This document shows, in pieces, positions 1 to 10,000 of a DNA stretch of 64,000 bases (positions within the stretch are counted from its first letter, which is position 1; the number at the start of each line of letters is the position of its first letter). The notes under the pieces were generated by a model. The model was not told the DNA's origin. It saw only the letters and a program-made list of their open reading frames with translations, and did not search any database. The stretch spans positions 2,790,001 to 2,854,000 of the forward strand of contig NZ_BBWW01000001.1 in assembly GCF_001485215.1 (NCBI RefSeq), given 5' to 3'. Source of the DNA: Leptolyngbya sp. NIES-2104. GTDB taxonomy: Bacteria; Cyanobacteriota; Cyanobacteriia; Leptolyngbyales; Leptolyngbyaceae. A program made the position numbers and the translations under genes.

Positions 1-1116
<1,116 letters not shown>

Positions 1117-1142
1117 TTATAGCCAGTTCTCCACCTAGAAAT

Positions 1143-1169
1143 TTAGCACTCACTGAGCCAGAGTGCTAA
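1143..1169. promoter_or_regulatory. CIRCE operator (HrcA site) of groEL
   Basis: TTAGCACTC, nine bases, then GAGTGCTAA: a perfect match to the CIRCE inverted repeat bound by the heat-shock repressor HrcA. It lies 29 bases upstream of the groEL start, in the usual position in the leader. Confidence 0.97.
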
Positions 1170-1244
1170 ACGATTCATGATCGGAAAACCGTATGAAGGA
1201 ACGCGATCGCAACCATCAGACAGTCTCTTCGCTGCGTTGCGGTT

Positions 1245-1369
1245 CCGCCCTGAAATAAATTTCGGGCTAATCGGCGCAAGTCCATTGAAATGGACTAAGA
1301 ACTTCAAACTGGCTCCCAGTCTACTTCAGTAGACTTTCCACAATTAGCCCGAAATTCATTTCAGGGCGG
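1245..1369. repeat. Composite inverted repeat (dispersed family, copy 1)
   Basis: Outer 27-base arms at 1245-1271 and 1343-1369 match at 26 of 27 positions when one is reverse-complemented. The space between holds two smaller palindromes: TCCATTGAAATGGA near 1280-1293 and an 8-bp-stem AGTCTACT/AGTAGACT hairpin at 1319-1336. Related copies lie near 9064 and 39017. Flanks also resemble each other (a TCTCTTCGCTGCGTTG-like string). It sits between groEL and the end of uvrB and could also act as uvrB's transcription end. It looks like a REP/MITE-like non-coding element; no transposase is visible. Confidence 0.85.
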
Positions 1370-1404
1370 GGTATGGCAACAAACGAAGATATCTCAAACA
1401 GTCT

Positions 1405-3408
1405 CTAAGCCCGATTGCCCAACAATTTATCGCGCAAATGCTTAATCTTGTCGCGATATTTCGCTGCTTCCTCGAACTCCATCTTTTTCGCTGCGTCTTT
1501 CATCTGCGCTTCAAGCTGAGTGATCAGTGTCGGAATGTTCTCTAACGGAATCTCGTCCGATTTTTCGTAGGCTTGCTCTAATTCCTGCAAATTTAAGCGG
1601 CGAGAAACTTCCAAAAACGCCAAGATTGCATTACTTGACTTCTTGATAATCGGTTTCGGAACAATCCCGTGTTTCTCGTTGTATTCCAACTGAATCGTTC
1701 GTCGTCGCTCGGTTTCATCGATCGCGGCTGCCATACTATCGGTCAGGTTATCGGCATAAAGAATCGCTTTCCCTTCCACATGTCGCGCTGCTCGTCCGAT
1801 CGTCTGAATTAGCGATCGCTTCGCCCGCAAGAATCCTTCTTTATCGGCATCGAGAATCGCAACTAGGGAAACTTCCGGTAAGTCCAATCCTTCCCGCAGC
1901 AGGTTCACCCCGATCAAAACATCGAATGTGCCTTCTCTGAGTTCTTGAAGAATTTCGATTCGCTCGATCGAGTTAATTTCTGAGTGCAAGTATCTCACCC
2001 GAACTCCGCGTTCTTGGAAGTATTCGGTCAAATCTTCCGCCATCCGCTTTGTCAGCGTTGTCACCAGCGTTCTTTCGCGCTTTTCGACTCGCGTTTGAAT
2101 TTCATGCAGCAAGTCATCGACCTGTCCTTGAGTCGGACGCACATAGATTTCGGGATCAACCACTCCAGTCGGTCGAATCACTTGTTCGACGATGCGATCT
2201 TCAGAGATTTCTAATTCCCAATCGCCCGGAGTTGCTGAGATAAAGACGCACTGATTGACTCTTTCCCAAAATTCTTCAGCTTTAAGCGGACGGTTATCGG
2301 CAGCACTCGGTAAACGGAAACCGTGATCGATTAAAACCTTCTTCCGCGCTTGGTCGCCGTTGTACATCCCTCGGAGTTGCGGAATGCTGACGTGAGATTC
2401 ATCGATCGCCAATAACCAATCTTTCGGGAAATAATTCAGCAAACACTCCGGCGCATCTCCTGGATTGCGTCCGGCAAGATGTCTTGAGTAGTTCTCAACA
2501 CCGTTACAAAAACCAACTTCTCTCAAGACCTCTAAATCATACCGAGTGCGTTGCTCTAAGCGTTGTGCTTCGAGTAATTTTCCTTGCGATTCGAGTTCTA
2601 CTAAGCGCTGTTTTAGCTCTAGTTCAATCTCATCACAAGCAATCTGCAATCGATCTTCGGGAGTGACAAAGTGACGAGCCGGATAAATGCTGACCGCTTC
2701 CATACTTTGAAGCGTTGCGCCTGTGACCGGATCAACATAGCGAATGGCATCAATCTCATCGCCAAAGAATTCGACTCGAATAATTCGATCTTCGTAAGCT
2801 GGACCAATTTCTAAAACATCGCCTTTGACTCGAAATTTTCCGCGACCAAGATCTAAATCATTCCGCGAATACTGTACCGAGGCGAGATCGCGTAAGACTT
2901 GCCGCTGATTGATTTCTTCACCCACTCTCAGCCGAATCGACGCATTGAGGTATTCCGATGCAATTCCCAAACCATAGATACAGCTAATCGAAGCCACCAC
3001 AATCACATCGCGGCGTTCAAACAGCGATCGAGTCGCCGAGTGCCGCAACATATCAATCTCTTCATTGATCGAAGAGGTCTTTTCGATGTAGGTATCACTT
3101 ACCGGAATATAAGCTTCTGGTTGATAGTAGTCGTAATAACTCACAAAATACTCAACGGCATTGTGCGGAAAAAATTCGCGCAACTCATTACAAAGCTGTG
3201 CCGCAAGAGTTTTATTGTGTGCAAGCAATAAGGTCGGCTTGCCAACTTTGTCAATCACTCGTGCGATCGTATGTGTTTTTCCAGTTCCGGTCGCACCTTG
3301 CAGCGTTTGAAAACGATTTCCAGCATTGATACTCTTAACCAGACTTGCGATCGCGCTTGGCTGATCGCCCATCGGCTCAAACGGGGCTTGAATGTTAAAT
3401 TCTGCCAT
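1405..3408 (-). CDS. uvrB: Excinuclease ABC subunit UvrB
   Basis: UvrB is the damage-verifying helicase-like subunit of nucleotide excision repair; it receives DNA from UvrA and recruits UvrC. The 667-residue product has the usual family length. Visible motifs are Walker A GATGTGKT (residues about 38-45), the aromatic beta-hairpin [10 protein letters not shown] (about 91-100) that inserts into DNA, a DESH motif, the helicase segment [10 protein letters not shown], and a C-terminal UVR domain (about 625-660) that contacts UvrC. I chose the ATG at 3408 ([10 protein letters not shown]); a TTG two codons upstream is also in frame. It stands alone between the groEL-side repeat and csbD. Confidence 0.97.
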   Translation of the reverse strand: MAEFNIQAPFEPMGDQPSAIASLVKSINAGNRFQTLQGATGTGKTHTIARVIDKVGKPTLLLAHNKTLAAQLCNELREFFPHNAVEYFVSYYDYYQPEAYIPVSDTYIEKTSSINEEIDMLRHSATRSLFERRDVIVVASISCIYGLGIASEYLNASIRLRVGEEINQRQVLRDLASVQYSRNDLDLGRGKFRVKGDVLEIGPAYEDRIIRVEFFGDEIDAIRYVDPVTGATLQSMEAVSIYPARHFVTPEDRLQIACDEIELELKQRLVELESQGKLLEAQRLEQRTRYDLEVLREVGFCNGVENYSRHLAGRNPGDAPECLLNYFPKDWLLAIDESHVSIPQLRGMYNGDQARKKVLIDHGFRLPSAADNRPLKAEEFWERVNQCVFISATPGDWELEISEDRIVEQVIRPTGVVDPEIYVRPTQGQVDDLLHEIQTRVEKRERTLVTTLTKRMAEDLTEYFQERGVRVRYLHSEINSIERIEILQELREGTFDVLIGVNLLREGLDLPEVSLVAILDADKEGFLRAKRSLIQTIGRAARHVEGKAILYADNLTDSMAAAIDETERRRTIQLEYNEKHGIVPKPIIKKSSNAILAFLEVSRRLNLQELEQAYEKSDEIPLENIPTLITQLEAQMKDAAKKMEFEEAAKYRDKIKHLRDKLLGNRA

Positions 3409-3580
3409 TTTCAAATCAGAGAGAGTTACCTCAATTTTAGCGTTTCTCTCTGGGGGATTGCGGTGTCGGGGACCGCGATTGATCGTTTCGGGGATCTCTA
3501 TCTTTAGGAAATGTTGTTCTGAATCGCAATCACCCTTCTGCTAGAGTTCTACCCCAGATAAAACCGTTAAATTCGATACA

Positions 3581-3598
3581 GTTGGTAGCGATACCAAC
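3581..3598. promoter_or_regulatory. Perfect palindrome upstream of csbD-like gene
   Basis: GTTGGTA-GCGA-TACCAAC, a 7-bp perfect inverted repeat with a four-base centre, 31 bases before the csbD-like start codon. It may be an operator or a stabilising 5' hairpin of the short transcript. No binding protein can be named from the sequence. Confidence 0.5.
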
Positions 3599-3629
3599 AA
3601 ACACTATCTAAAACTATTAGGAGAAAATC

Positions 3630-3818
3630 ATGAGCTTAGAAGATAAGGCTAAAGCTGCTGCTAAAAACATCGAAGGAAAAGCACAAGAAGCAATGGGTAA
3701 CGTGACTGGCGACCCTGGCGACAAGATGGAAGGAAAAGCAAAACAGACCGAAGCAGCAGCTCGCAATGCTAAGGAAGATGTGAAAGATGCAGCGAAAGAT
3801 GTTGTCGATCGTGCATAG
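3630..3818 (+). CDS. CsbD family stress-response protein
   Basis: A 62-residue, highly charged, Ala/Lys/Glu-rich protein starting MSLEDKAKAAAKNIEGKAQE, with the CsbD-like pattern of GKAQEAMGNVTGD followed by EGKAKQTEAAARN. Family members are small, abundant general-stress proteins, probably largely disordered or helical; molecular role unknown. A clear AGGAG ribosome site lies at 3620-3624, and a terminator follows the stop. A perfect palindrome precedes the gene, which suggests its own regulated promoter. Monocistronic. Confidence 0.9.
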   Translation: MSLEDKAKAAAKNIEGKAQEAMGNVTGDPGDKMEGKAKQTEAAARNAKEDVKDAAKDVVDRA

Positions 3819-3847
3819 TTAACGTCCCACCCCAATAACCTCAATCA

Positions 3848-3876
3848 GGCGATCGCTCAATACGATCGTCTTTTTT
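3848..3876 (+). terminator. Rho-independent terminator of csbD-like gene
   Basis: GGCGATCG / CGATCGTC stem (one G-T pair) with a 7-base loop, followed at once by six T residues at 3871-3876. Confidence 0.8.
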
Positions 3877-3884
3877 GCATGAAA

Positions 3885-3909
3885 AAACCGGGATAACTTA
3901 TCCCGGTTT
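3885..3909 (-). terminator. Terminator of the petC-petA operon
   Basis: A near-perfect hairpin, arms AAACCGGGATAA and TTATCCCGGTTT, begins 20 bases after the petA stop. Read on the minus strand it runs into a T tract, as expected for rho-independent termination. Confidence 0.85.
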
Positions 3910-3928
3910 AGCATTTGATTCCAATCGC

Positions 3929-4879
3929 TTAGAAGTTCATCTCGGCAGCTTGAACGCGCTCGACTTGTTTCTTCTTCAGCACCAAGAAAATTTGGGTCAG
4001 CGTGACGATCGCGAAGAACGCCAACAGTCCCTTAATCCGATCGGGGCTTTGCAGCACGATTTCCTTATCGATTTGACCAAATCCACCCACGTTCGGGTTA
4101 CCGGTCAACGGATCGCCTGCCTTCACTGCGTCACCTTGAGCAACTAACAGATCAGGACCCGCGGGAATTTCGTCGGTTGCGACGGTTCCGTTCTCTTCAG
4201 TGATTTGAACGCTGTAGCCGCCTTCTTCGGTTTTGTCGATCGCGCTAATCGTTCCCGACACCGAAGCGTTATAAACTGCGTTGTTGCTCTTTTGTCCGGT
4301 CGGATAAACCTGCCCGCGTCCACGGTTGCCGCCGACGTGAATCGGGTACTTTCCAAAACGCAGAGACTTATCAGCATTCGGATCAGGAGACAGCACCGGG
4401 AATTCAATTTCCTGATACTGTTCGCCCGGAATTGGACCGACGACAAGCCAGTTCGGGTGAGCATCGCTGTACGGCTGAATGTAAAGTTCTTCAGCTTTTG
4501 CTTTTTGCTCTTCGGTCATGCGGTCTTCAGGAGCCAGCTTGAAGCCATCCGGCAGCATCAACACTGCACCGACGTTGAGCGGTCCTTTACTTCCGTCACC
4601 TTGAACTTGTTGAACACTGGTGTCGTAAGGGATTTTCACCACTGCTTCAAACACGGTGTCCGGCAGAACCGATTGGGGAAGCTCTAATTCCGTCGGTTTT
4701 GCGCCTAAGTGACAGTTGGCGCAAACAATCCGACCCGTTGCTTCACGGGGATTTTCGTACTGGCTTTGAGCAAAAATGGGATATGCAGAAGCCGCTTGAG
4801 GGAGGGAAAAACTTCCGGCAAGGAAGGTCGCGATCGCGGCAATCGTGACGATCGCTTTACGTAAAAAACTGGTTCTCAT
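3929..4879 (-). CDS. petA: Apocytochrome f precursor (cytochrome b6f)
   Basis: Cytochrome f passes electrons from the Rieske protein to plastocyanin or cytochrome c6 on the lumenal side of the thylakoid. The 316-residue precursor has a signal peptide ending SA before Tyr33 (mature start [14 protein letters not shown]; the free alpha-amino group of this Tyr is the haem ligand in the family), the covalent haem motif CANCH at residues 53-57, the lumenal beta-rich domains, and one C-terminal membrane anchor (about residues 284-302, [18 protein letters not shown]). It follows petC by 36 bases on the same strand, the standard cyanobacterial petC-petA operon, and ends at a strong terminator. Confidence 0.98.
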   Translation of the reverse strand: MRTSFLRKAIVTIAAIATFLAGSFSLPQAASAYPIFAQSQYENPREATGRIVCANCHLGAKPTELELPQSVLPDTVFEAVVKIPYDTSVQQVQGDGSKGPLNVGAVLMLPDGFKLAPEDRMTEEQKAKAEELYIQPYSDAHPNWLVVGPIPGEQYQEIEFPVLSPDPNADKSLRFGKYPIHVGGNRGRGQVYPTGQKSNNAVYNASVSGTISAIDKTEEGGYSVQITEENGTVATDEIPAGPDLLVAQGDAVKAGDPLTGNPNVGGFGQIDKEIVLQSPDRIKGLLAFFAIVTLTQIFLVLKKKQVERVQAAEMNF

Positions 4880-4915
4880 CTCTGGTTTCTCTGTTGTGCA
4901 AGGGTTCTCAACGGC

Positions 4916-5455
4916 TTAAGCCCACCAAGGATCGTCGCCGGTACGGAAGTCGGTTTCTGTCCAAGATGTAAACGCGATTTTGTCGTTGTCTACATTCGCG
5001 TGAACCAGTGCCAAAGACAACGGAGCGGGACCGCGAACGACCTTTCCGGTGTTGTCATACTGTGAACCGTGGCACGGACACATAAATTTGTTTTCGTTGG
5101 CGTTCCAGGGCACTACACAGCCGAGGTGAGTACAAACGGCGTTAATCCCGTAGTTCTCGATCGCGCCTTCGTTCGTCACAACGACATAGGTCGGATCGCC
5201 TTTTAGCCCTTGAGCGAGATTGCGATCGCCTGCGGGATGGGACTTGAGATATTCGCTGACCACGATATCGTTACCGAGCGCGTCTTTTGCCGTGACTCCA
5301 CCGGATGCGCCACCCGACGACGGCGGAATAAAGTATTTGACGACTGGATATAAAGCACCGAGCGCGACCAACGCTTCAGAGCCAAACATCAAGGCGTTCA
5401 TAAATTGGCGACGACCCATGCTTGGGACATCAGAAGATTCAGATAATTGAGCCAT
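4916..5455 (-). CDS. petC: Cytochrome b6f Rieske iron-sulfur protein
   Basis: The Rieske [2Fe-2S] subunit oxidises plastoquinol and hands the electron to cytochrome f. The 179-residue protein has an N-terminal twin-Arg-like MGRRQFMN segment followed by a single uncleaved membrane anchor (about residues 21-43), a Gly-rich flexible hinge (SSGGASGG), and the two cluster motifs CTHLGC (108-113) and CPCHG (126-130), which contain the two Cys, two His ligands and the disulfide Cys pair. First gene of petC-petA. Its promoter must lie in the 254-base gap shared with the divergent DUF3067 gene. Confidence 0.98.
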   Translation of the reverse strand: MAQLSESSDVPSMGRRQFMNALMFGSEALVALGALYPVVKYFIPPSSGGASGGVTAKDALGNDIVVSEYLKSHPAGDRNLAQGLKGDPTYVVVTNEGAIENYGINAVCTHLGCVVPWNANENKFMCPCHGSQYDNTGKVVRGPAPLSLALVHANVDNDKIAFTSWTETDFRTGDDPWWA

Positions 5456-5709
5456 GACTTCTTCTCTAGGGATTGCGAATGCAAGATGACAAAAGATTTC
5501 GCGCAGAACTGCTTTGAGAGCACTGTGTTTAAATCAATTTACATGGAGGTGCTACACTGTGACGCTCCAAGTTTGTCTAAACTGTCTGTCCAGAGATCCC
5601 TTAGAGTCCGCCATTCGTAGCGTTTCTTAGGTGTATTATACATTTCTTGACATTCACATTTGCGAGTGAATTGAATTAACAAAGTGTTACAAATAACGAT
5701 TGCGCCATC

Positions 5710-6027
5710 ATGACAGGACAAGAGCTAAGGCAACTTCTTTTGAATAAGTGGGGGCGATCGTATGACATCCAGGTCAGACGGACGCAAGGAAAGTTTTTTG
5801 TCCAGGTGATGTGGAAGTATCTGGAGCAGTTATCGTTTCCATTGTCTGAGCCAGAATATTTGGAACATCTGGATCAGGTGGCGGAATATTTGGCGGGCTG
5901 GGGCGCGATCGAGCAAGTCGAGTCCTACATTCAGAAAACCCGTGAACGTCCAAGACAAGGAAAAGCGGTAAGTATCCCGATCGATTTAGGCGATCGAGCT
6001 TCGGAGTGGTTACTAGAGGATTTTTGA
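5710..6027 (+). CDS. DUF3067 family protein
   Basis: A 105-residue soluble protein starting MTGQELRQLLLNKWGRSYDI, with the pattern of the DUF3067 family found in cyanobacteria and plants: the N-terminal LLLNKWGRSYD(I/V)QxRRTQGK segment, a PLSExEYLEHL helix and a C-terminal SIPIDLGDRASEW strand. No biochemical function is established. It is divergent from petC, an arrangement I recall as recurrent in cyanobacteria and suggesting a link to photosynthetic electron transport or Fe-S biology, though this is inference. Convergent with thiD with a 21-base gap. Confidence 0.85.
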   Translation: MTGQELRQLLLNKWGRSYDIQVRRTQGKFFVQVMWKYLEQLSFPLSEPEYLEHLDQVAEYLAGWGAIEQVESYIQKTRERPRQGKAVSIPIDLGDRASEWLLEDF

Positions 6028-6048
6028 GGTGAAAGCGAGAGCACTGAA

Positions 6049-6861
6049 TCACGCTTGCTGTGTGCGAATCAACGGGAAAAAGTGACCGACCGGACCTTGC
6101 CCCTGTCCGATCGCTAATGAATATTCCAAAGCAGTCGTGACATATTGTTTTGCGGCTTGGATGGACGATCGCAAATCTTTCCCCTGTGCCAAATTTGCCG
6201 TAATCGCTGCCCCAAGAGTGCATCCGGTTCCATGCGTGTGCTTTGTATCCACTCGCTCAGTTGCCAGCGTTTCACAGTGAGTTCCATCAAACCAAACATC
6301 GACTCCACGCAGTTCATCCCGCATTCCGCCACCTTTGACGAGAACCGACTTCGCACCCAGTTCAAAAATGCGCTGAGCGGCTTTCTGCATATCTTCGAGC
6401 GTATTAATTTCGATACCGCTGAGGAGTTGAGCTTCGTAGCGATTGGGAGTCAGAATTAGTGCGTGTGGAATCAGGAGCGTTTTGAGAGCCGCGATCGCTG
6501 AATCATCAATTAACTGCGCTCCCGTTCTCGACACCATCACGGGATCAACGACTAAGTTTGAAATCTTTGAAGCTTGTTCGGAAACGGCTGTGATAATTTC
6601 TTCATTCAACAGCATTCCAGTTTTTGCCGCTTGTACACCAATATCTTCAAGGACGGCTTCAATTTGTGCGGTGACTGCTTCTGGAGGTAACGCATCGACT
6701 CGCGTCACACCAAGCGTGTTTTGTGCAGTGATACAGGTGAGGGCGCTCGTTCCATGGACACAATGAAACGCAAAAGTTCGTAAGTCGGCTTGAATTCCTG
6801 CACCGCCGCCACTGTCAGAACCTGCGATCGTTAATGCGATCGGAATCGAAGGAAGGGGCAT
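6049..6861 (-). CDS. thiD: Hydroxymethylpyrimidine/phosphomethylpyrimidine kinase
   Basis: ThiD phosphorylates HMP and then HMP-P to give HMP-PP, the pyrimidine half of thiamine. The 270-residue protein is full length for this ribokinase-superfamily enzyme: substrate loop ALTIAGSDSGGGAGIQADL (about 9-27), the HMP-site GVTRVDALP region, and the anion-hole/ATP motif HGTGCTLGAA at 210-219 with the conserved Cys214. It stands alone, not in a thi operon. I see no TPP-riboswitch-like sequence in the short gap upstream. Confidence 0.96.
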   Translation of the reverse strand: MPLPSIPIALTIAGSDSGGGAGIQADLRTFAFHCVHGTSALTCITAQNTLGVTRVDALPPEAVTAQIEAVLEDIGVQAAKTGMLLNEEIITAVSEQASKISNLVVDPVMVSRTGAQLIDDSAIAALKTLLIPHALILTPNRYEAQLLSGIEINTLEDMQKAAQRIFELGAKSVLVKGGGMRDELRGVDVWFDGTHCETLATERVDTKHTHGTGCTLGAAITANLAQGKDLRSSIQAAKQYVTTALEYSLAIGQGQGPVGHFFPLIRTQQA

Positions 6862-6911
6862 CGTTTCGGTTTACCAAGAGGGGGCATTTCTATGGTAAAC
6901 GGTGCATTCGC

Positions 6912-7196
6912 TTATCTCGACATGCACGCTTGACGGTTCGCTTTCACTCGGCAGATTTCTTCATCGGCGTAGCACACCGAAATCGATTTCACACCGAGAA
7001 TAATCCAAGATGCTTTTGTGAGGCGATCGAGTTCTTCGATCACTTGATCGACACACCAGGGTTCAGAGCAGTGGATCAAAAGCGCGGCAAATTTCGTTTC
7101 TAGTCGGCAACCGGACAACGTTTGAGGATAGAGCTGTCTGAGTCGATCGATGCGGAAGTCTGCTAGCATCGACAAGTCTTGAGTAGTGAATTTCAT
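6912..7196 (-). CDS. Conserved hypothetical protein, 94 aa
   Basis: I do not recognise this protein. It is soluble, starts MKFTTQDLSMLADFRIDRLR, and contains four Cys, including a central CSEPWC segment and a C-terminal CYADEEIC pair, so metal binding or redox sensitivity is possible. I chose the second of two close ATG codons because the AAGGAAG ribosome site is eight bases from it but only two from the first. It lies 50 bases upstream of thiD on the same strand and may be cotranscribed with it. Confidence 0.65.
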   Translation of the reverse strand: MKFTTQDLSMLADFRIDRLRQLYPQTLSGCRLETKFAALLIHCSEPWCVDQVIEELDRLTKASWIILGVKSISVCYADEEICRVKANRQACMSR

Positions 7197-7202
7197 TTTC
7201 AT

Positions 7203-7650
7203 AACTTCCTTTTGAATATGTGTTGCACAGATTGAATCGGATTTGCCCAGGGATCTGTACGGTAGGATCTGGGATTTTTATTTTCTACTGTGAACACCAT
7301 TGCGTAAATGTACGGGTTCTACGAGCGACTTGTACGGAAGCTTACAGTTTAGTTACGGCGATCGTGTTCGCAGCTCCGGAGAGTTTTGAGCGGCGATTGT
7401 GTTGCTCTAAAATCGCTTGCTCTAAGTGATATTTCTTTAGTTTCGCACCTGTCTTTCTTGCGTGAGATGAAATTCTATGAAGCGGTTCGCTACCGTCATG
7501 CTAGAGTGACAGGCTAATTAGAAATTTCGATCATTCACCGGACATAAATCTATAAATTGGCTGATTTTTAAGAAATGACGTTGCTGCGATGCCACACTCA
7601 GACGGGGAATTCGTCACGGCAACGGTTAGATCGGAGGAGAGATAAGACGA
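7203..7650. other. 448-base intergenic region
   Basis: No convincing gene. A 69-codon plus-strand reading frame at 7220-7429 is Cys-rich and lacks a ribosome site or family resemblance. A 9-base direct repeat TTGCTCTAA occurs at 7402-7410 and 7417-7425. The region must hold the promoters of the flanking divergent genes. A GGAGGAGAG ribosome site for the acyltransferase lies at its right end. Confidence 0.5.
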
Positions 7651-9033
7651 ATGGCTAACGCGAACAAACTTAGACGATTAGCTTGGTTGGAAGGAATTCG
7701 GATTTTTGCAGCGGTGTTTCTGCTGTTCTATCACGCTCAACTTCTGTTTACAAAATACGCTTTTACGCCTCAGCCGACTGGCTTGATTGCAAATCTTCAG
7801 CAGCTTTTTTCGGCAACTCGTCAACTTGGGGACAGTTGGATCACTCAGGCGTTAAGCTTACCTGTTTGGTTCGGTTATCAGTTCGTTGATGTGTTTGTCT
7901 TGATTAGCGGCTTTAGTTTAGTGCTGTCGTTGAAAGGAAAACCGATCGAGGTCGGTCGCTTTCTCAAGCGCAGGTTACTCCGAATTTTGATGCCGTTTTG
8001 GACAGTGGCTTGGTTGTCGTATCCCGTGCTATGGATCATTGGGAAATGGACAAATAGCTATATTCCCGACGCGTGGCATACCTTTGCAGGAATGTCTTTT
8101 CCGATTTTGTTTGACTATGGTGGCGACCTGTTGCTTCCCACTAGTGGTCCTTGGTGGTTTGTGCCGCTGATTATTAGTTTTGCATTGATCTTCCCGGTAC
8201 TTTGGTATTTGATCAATCGTTGGGGTTCGCGCAACTTATTGATTGTCAGTACTGTGATCACGTTTGCCTATCGCGCCCTTGCCGTGTATGTGTTTCAGGG
8301 ACATCCGACTTACGCGATCGTATCTGCTGCCGCAGGTTGGCAACCATTCGTACACTTCATTGCAAAACTCAGTACTTTTGTTCTGGGCATGATTGTTGCA
8401 CGTCAGTATTCACAAGGTAAAGGAGTCATTTTCTGGCGATCGTCTAGAGCTTTGATTGTTGGAGTTGCGATTTATGCGATCGGCTTTGTGGCACAGTTCT
8501 ATCGATTCGGCTGGATTTTCGATGATTTCTTGCTTGCAGTCGGTTTAACACTTTGCTGTATGGTGGTGTTCCGATTTTTCAGCGATCGCTTAAATCTCGG
8601 TGCGGTGATGGTGTGGCTCGGACTTCATAGCTATAGTTACTTTCTGATTCACAACTTTGTCATCGATCGGACGTTGAATCTCTATGTGCAGAATCAGCTT
8701 CCGCTGTACTATCAAGTGCTACCTTGGATGGTATTTGGAACATTGGGATTGGCTGTGATTGCCGATCGGATTACGCCTTGGATTGAGCGAAGTGCGATCG
8801 CGCTTTGGCACTATACAGATGCTCGATTAACACCGATCGCCAAGATCGGATCGTGGGTTCCGAAAATTGGCGAGGCGGTGCTTTACCGTGGAAAACCGGG
8901 CTGGACGATTCAGAAAGTCGAGCAGGTTATCCACGATAAAGCGTTTTATCTGTGCCGGATCTCGAATGGTCAAAGAACGATTTGGGTCAATCAAAACGAT
9001 TTGAAACAAGATCAGGCGTTACAGGTGAAATAG
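7651..9033 (+). CDS. Acyltransferase 3 family membrane protein with C-terminal extension
   Basis: An integral-membrane O-acyltransferase of the acyltransferase-3 (OafA/YrhL-like) family, which acylates sugars or other surface molecules. It begins with the typical LEGIRIFAAVFLLFYHAQLL helix, whose His is the family's catalytic candidate, then about ten membrane helices, with PWWFVPLIISFALIFPVLWY near residues 170-190 and a SYSYFLIHNFVIDR helix near 330-343. After the last helix there is an unusual soluble tail of about 80 residues (VLYRGKPGWTIQKVEQ... FYLCRISNGQRTIWV) resembling a small beta-barrel/SH3-like domain. A strong GGAGGAGAG ribosome site precedes the start. Substrate unknown. Confidence 0.88.
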   Translation: MANANKLRRLAWLEGIRIFAAVFLLFYHAQLLFTKYAFTPQPTGLIANLQQLFSATRQLGDSWITQALSLPVWFGYQFVDVFVLISGFSLVLSLKGKPIEVGRFLKRRLLRILMPFWTVAWLSYPVLWIIGKWTNSYIPDAWHTFAGMSFPILFDYGGDLLLPTSGPWWFVPLIISFALIFPVLWYLINRWGSRNLLIVSTVITFAYRALAVYVFQGHPTYAIVSAAAGWQPFVHFIAKLSTFVLGMIVARQYSQGKGVIFWRSSRALIVGVAIYAIGFVAQFYRFGWIFDDFLLAVGLTLCCMVVFRFFSDRLNLGAVMVWLGLHSYSYFLIHNFVIDRTLNLYVQNQLPLYYQVLPWMVFGTLGLAVIADRITPWIERSAIALWHYTDARLTPIAKIGSWVPKIGEAVLYRGKPGWTIQKVEQVIHDKAFYLCRISNGQRTIWVNQNDLKQDQALQVK

Positions 9034-9063
9034 AGTATTCAAAGTCTCTGCGCTCCGATTCCA

Positions 9064-9092
9064 TCCCGCCCTGAAATAAATTTCGGGCGGGA
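9064..9092. repeat. Dispersed hairpin repeat (copy 2)
   Basis: TCCCGCCC-TGAAATAAATTT-CGGGCGGGA forms a strong hairpin, and its left half is identical over 20 bases to the outer arm at 1247-1267. It lies between two convergent genes and may terminate both. Flanks (AAAGTCTCTGCGCTCCG left, CAACGAAGTGAGCCATC right) resemble those of copies 1 and 3. Confidence 0.85.
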
Positions 9093-9123
9093 GTACAACG
9101 AAGTGAGCCATCTTCAAAGCATC

Positions 9124-9588
9124 CTACGCGATCGCTTTCATCATCAATTGATAACCGCGATCGTCATACCCTGCCTTGCGATAGACCTTGTAGGCGCGTT
9201 CATTGTCTTCATGCACCGAGAGCGCAAGGGTCGGAATATTGAGCGATCGACAATATTGCTCAACAAACTTCAAGGTTTGACTTCCGATTCCTTGTCCGCG
9301 ATGAGCAGAACGCAGATACAACTCATCGATATACGCACCTAGCCCACGAAACTCAATACTGTAGCTGAACGTAACGGCAACGTAACCAATAACGCGATTG
9401 CGCTCGGTAATGAGCCAGACTCGTCCTAGTGCGGGATTACTCAGAAATTGCTGGAGTGAAACGCGATCGAGAACTGGATCAAATGGGAGTTTTTCAATTT
9501 TGTGAAACTCCTCGACCAATTCAAGCAAAACATCAACGTCTTTGGATGTTGCAACACGATAGGCAACATTTACATCAACGGATAACAT
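9124..9588 (-). CDS. GNAT family N-acetyltransferase
   Basis: A 154-residue GCN5-related acetyltransferase. The fold markers are in order: N-terminal YRVATSKDVDVLLELVEEF (motif C/D), the central beta strand GYVAVTF, AYIDELYLRSAHRGQGIGSQ (motif A, about residues 84-103, with the acetyl-CoA pyrophosphate loop RGQGIG), and motif B (ALSVHEDNERAYKVYRKAGY). The substrate cannot be read from sequence; this subgroup includes amino-acid and protein N-acetyltransferases. It is monocistronic, convergent with the acyltransferase gene. Confidence 0.9.
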   Translation of the reverse strand: MLSVDVNVAYRVATSKDVDVLLELVEEFHKIEKLPFDPVLDRVSLQQFLSNPALGRVWLITERNRVIGYVAVTFSYSIEFRGLGAYIDELYLRSAHRGQGIGSQTLKFVEQYCRSLNIPTLALSVHEDNERAYKVYRKAGYDDRGYQLMMKAIA

Positions 9589-10000
9589 GCAAAATTTTTC
9601 CTTTTTAAGTGCGACAAAGAATCAAACTTGGAACGTGAAAACGATTCGATCGCACAACAAAGCGTCGGATGCAATACAACATTACACCGAATCAGAACAA
9701 ACACTAAAAACCCATCGGTTCCGATCTGTTATCTAGAACACATCAGAATACAACGATTCAAATTGTTTTAATTCCAACTGCAAATCACTAAATTGTGCTT
9801 CCTGACAATGCCCGCTATATGTCTGGAACTTCTTTTAGATAGTGCATAAAATCACCGTGTTTACTGCCTTTGGGCGTGAAAGCAATTTCAAAAACCAAAC
9901 TAAAATTGCTTTTTTGCTTATAGAGCGATCGGAATTCAAAACTCTCAAATTTTGGTTATTCCTATTTCCAGGGTAATCTGTACCCCGCAGTTTAGTCAAC
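9589..10000. other. 412-base intergenic region with an orphan terminator
   Basis: AT-rich, no convincing gene; a 74-codon minus-strand frame at 9835-10059 overlaps the Trm1 gene and looks spurious. The only clear structure is a plus-strand terminator-like hairpin at 9881-9915. Confidence 0.5.
9881..9915 (+). terminator. Orphan terminator-like hairpin
   Basis: AGCAATTT (9881-9888) pairs with AAATTGCT (9903-9910), followed by a T run. No plus-strand gene precedes it, so it may end a small RNA transcribed from the left part of this gap, or be chance. Confidence 0.45.

Noticed and set aside
6862-6911. TPP riboswitch upstream of thiD
   Set aside because: The gap is only 50 bases and lacks the CUGAGA core; no match seen on either strand.
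7220-7429. 69-codon plus-strand frame in the intergenic gap
   Set aside because: Composition unlike neighbours, no ribosome site, no recognisable domain.
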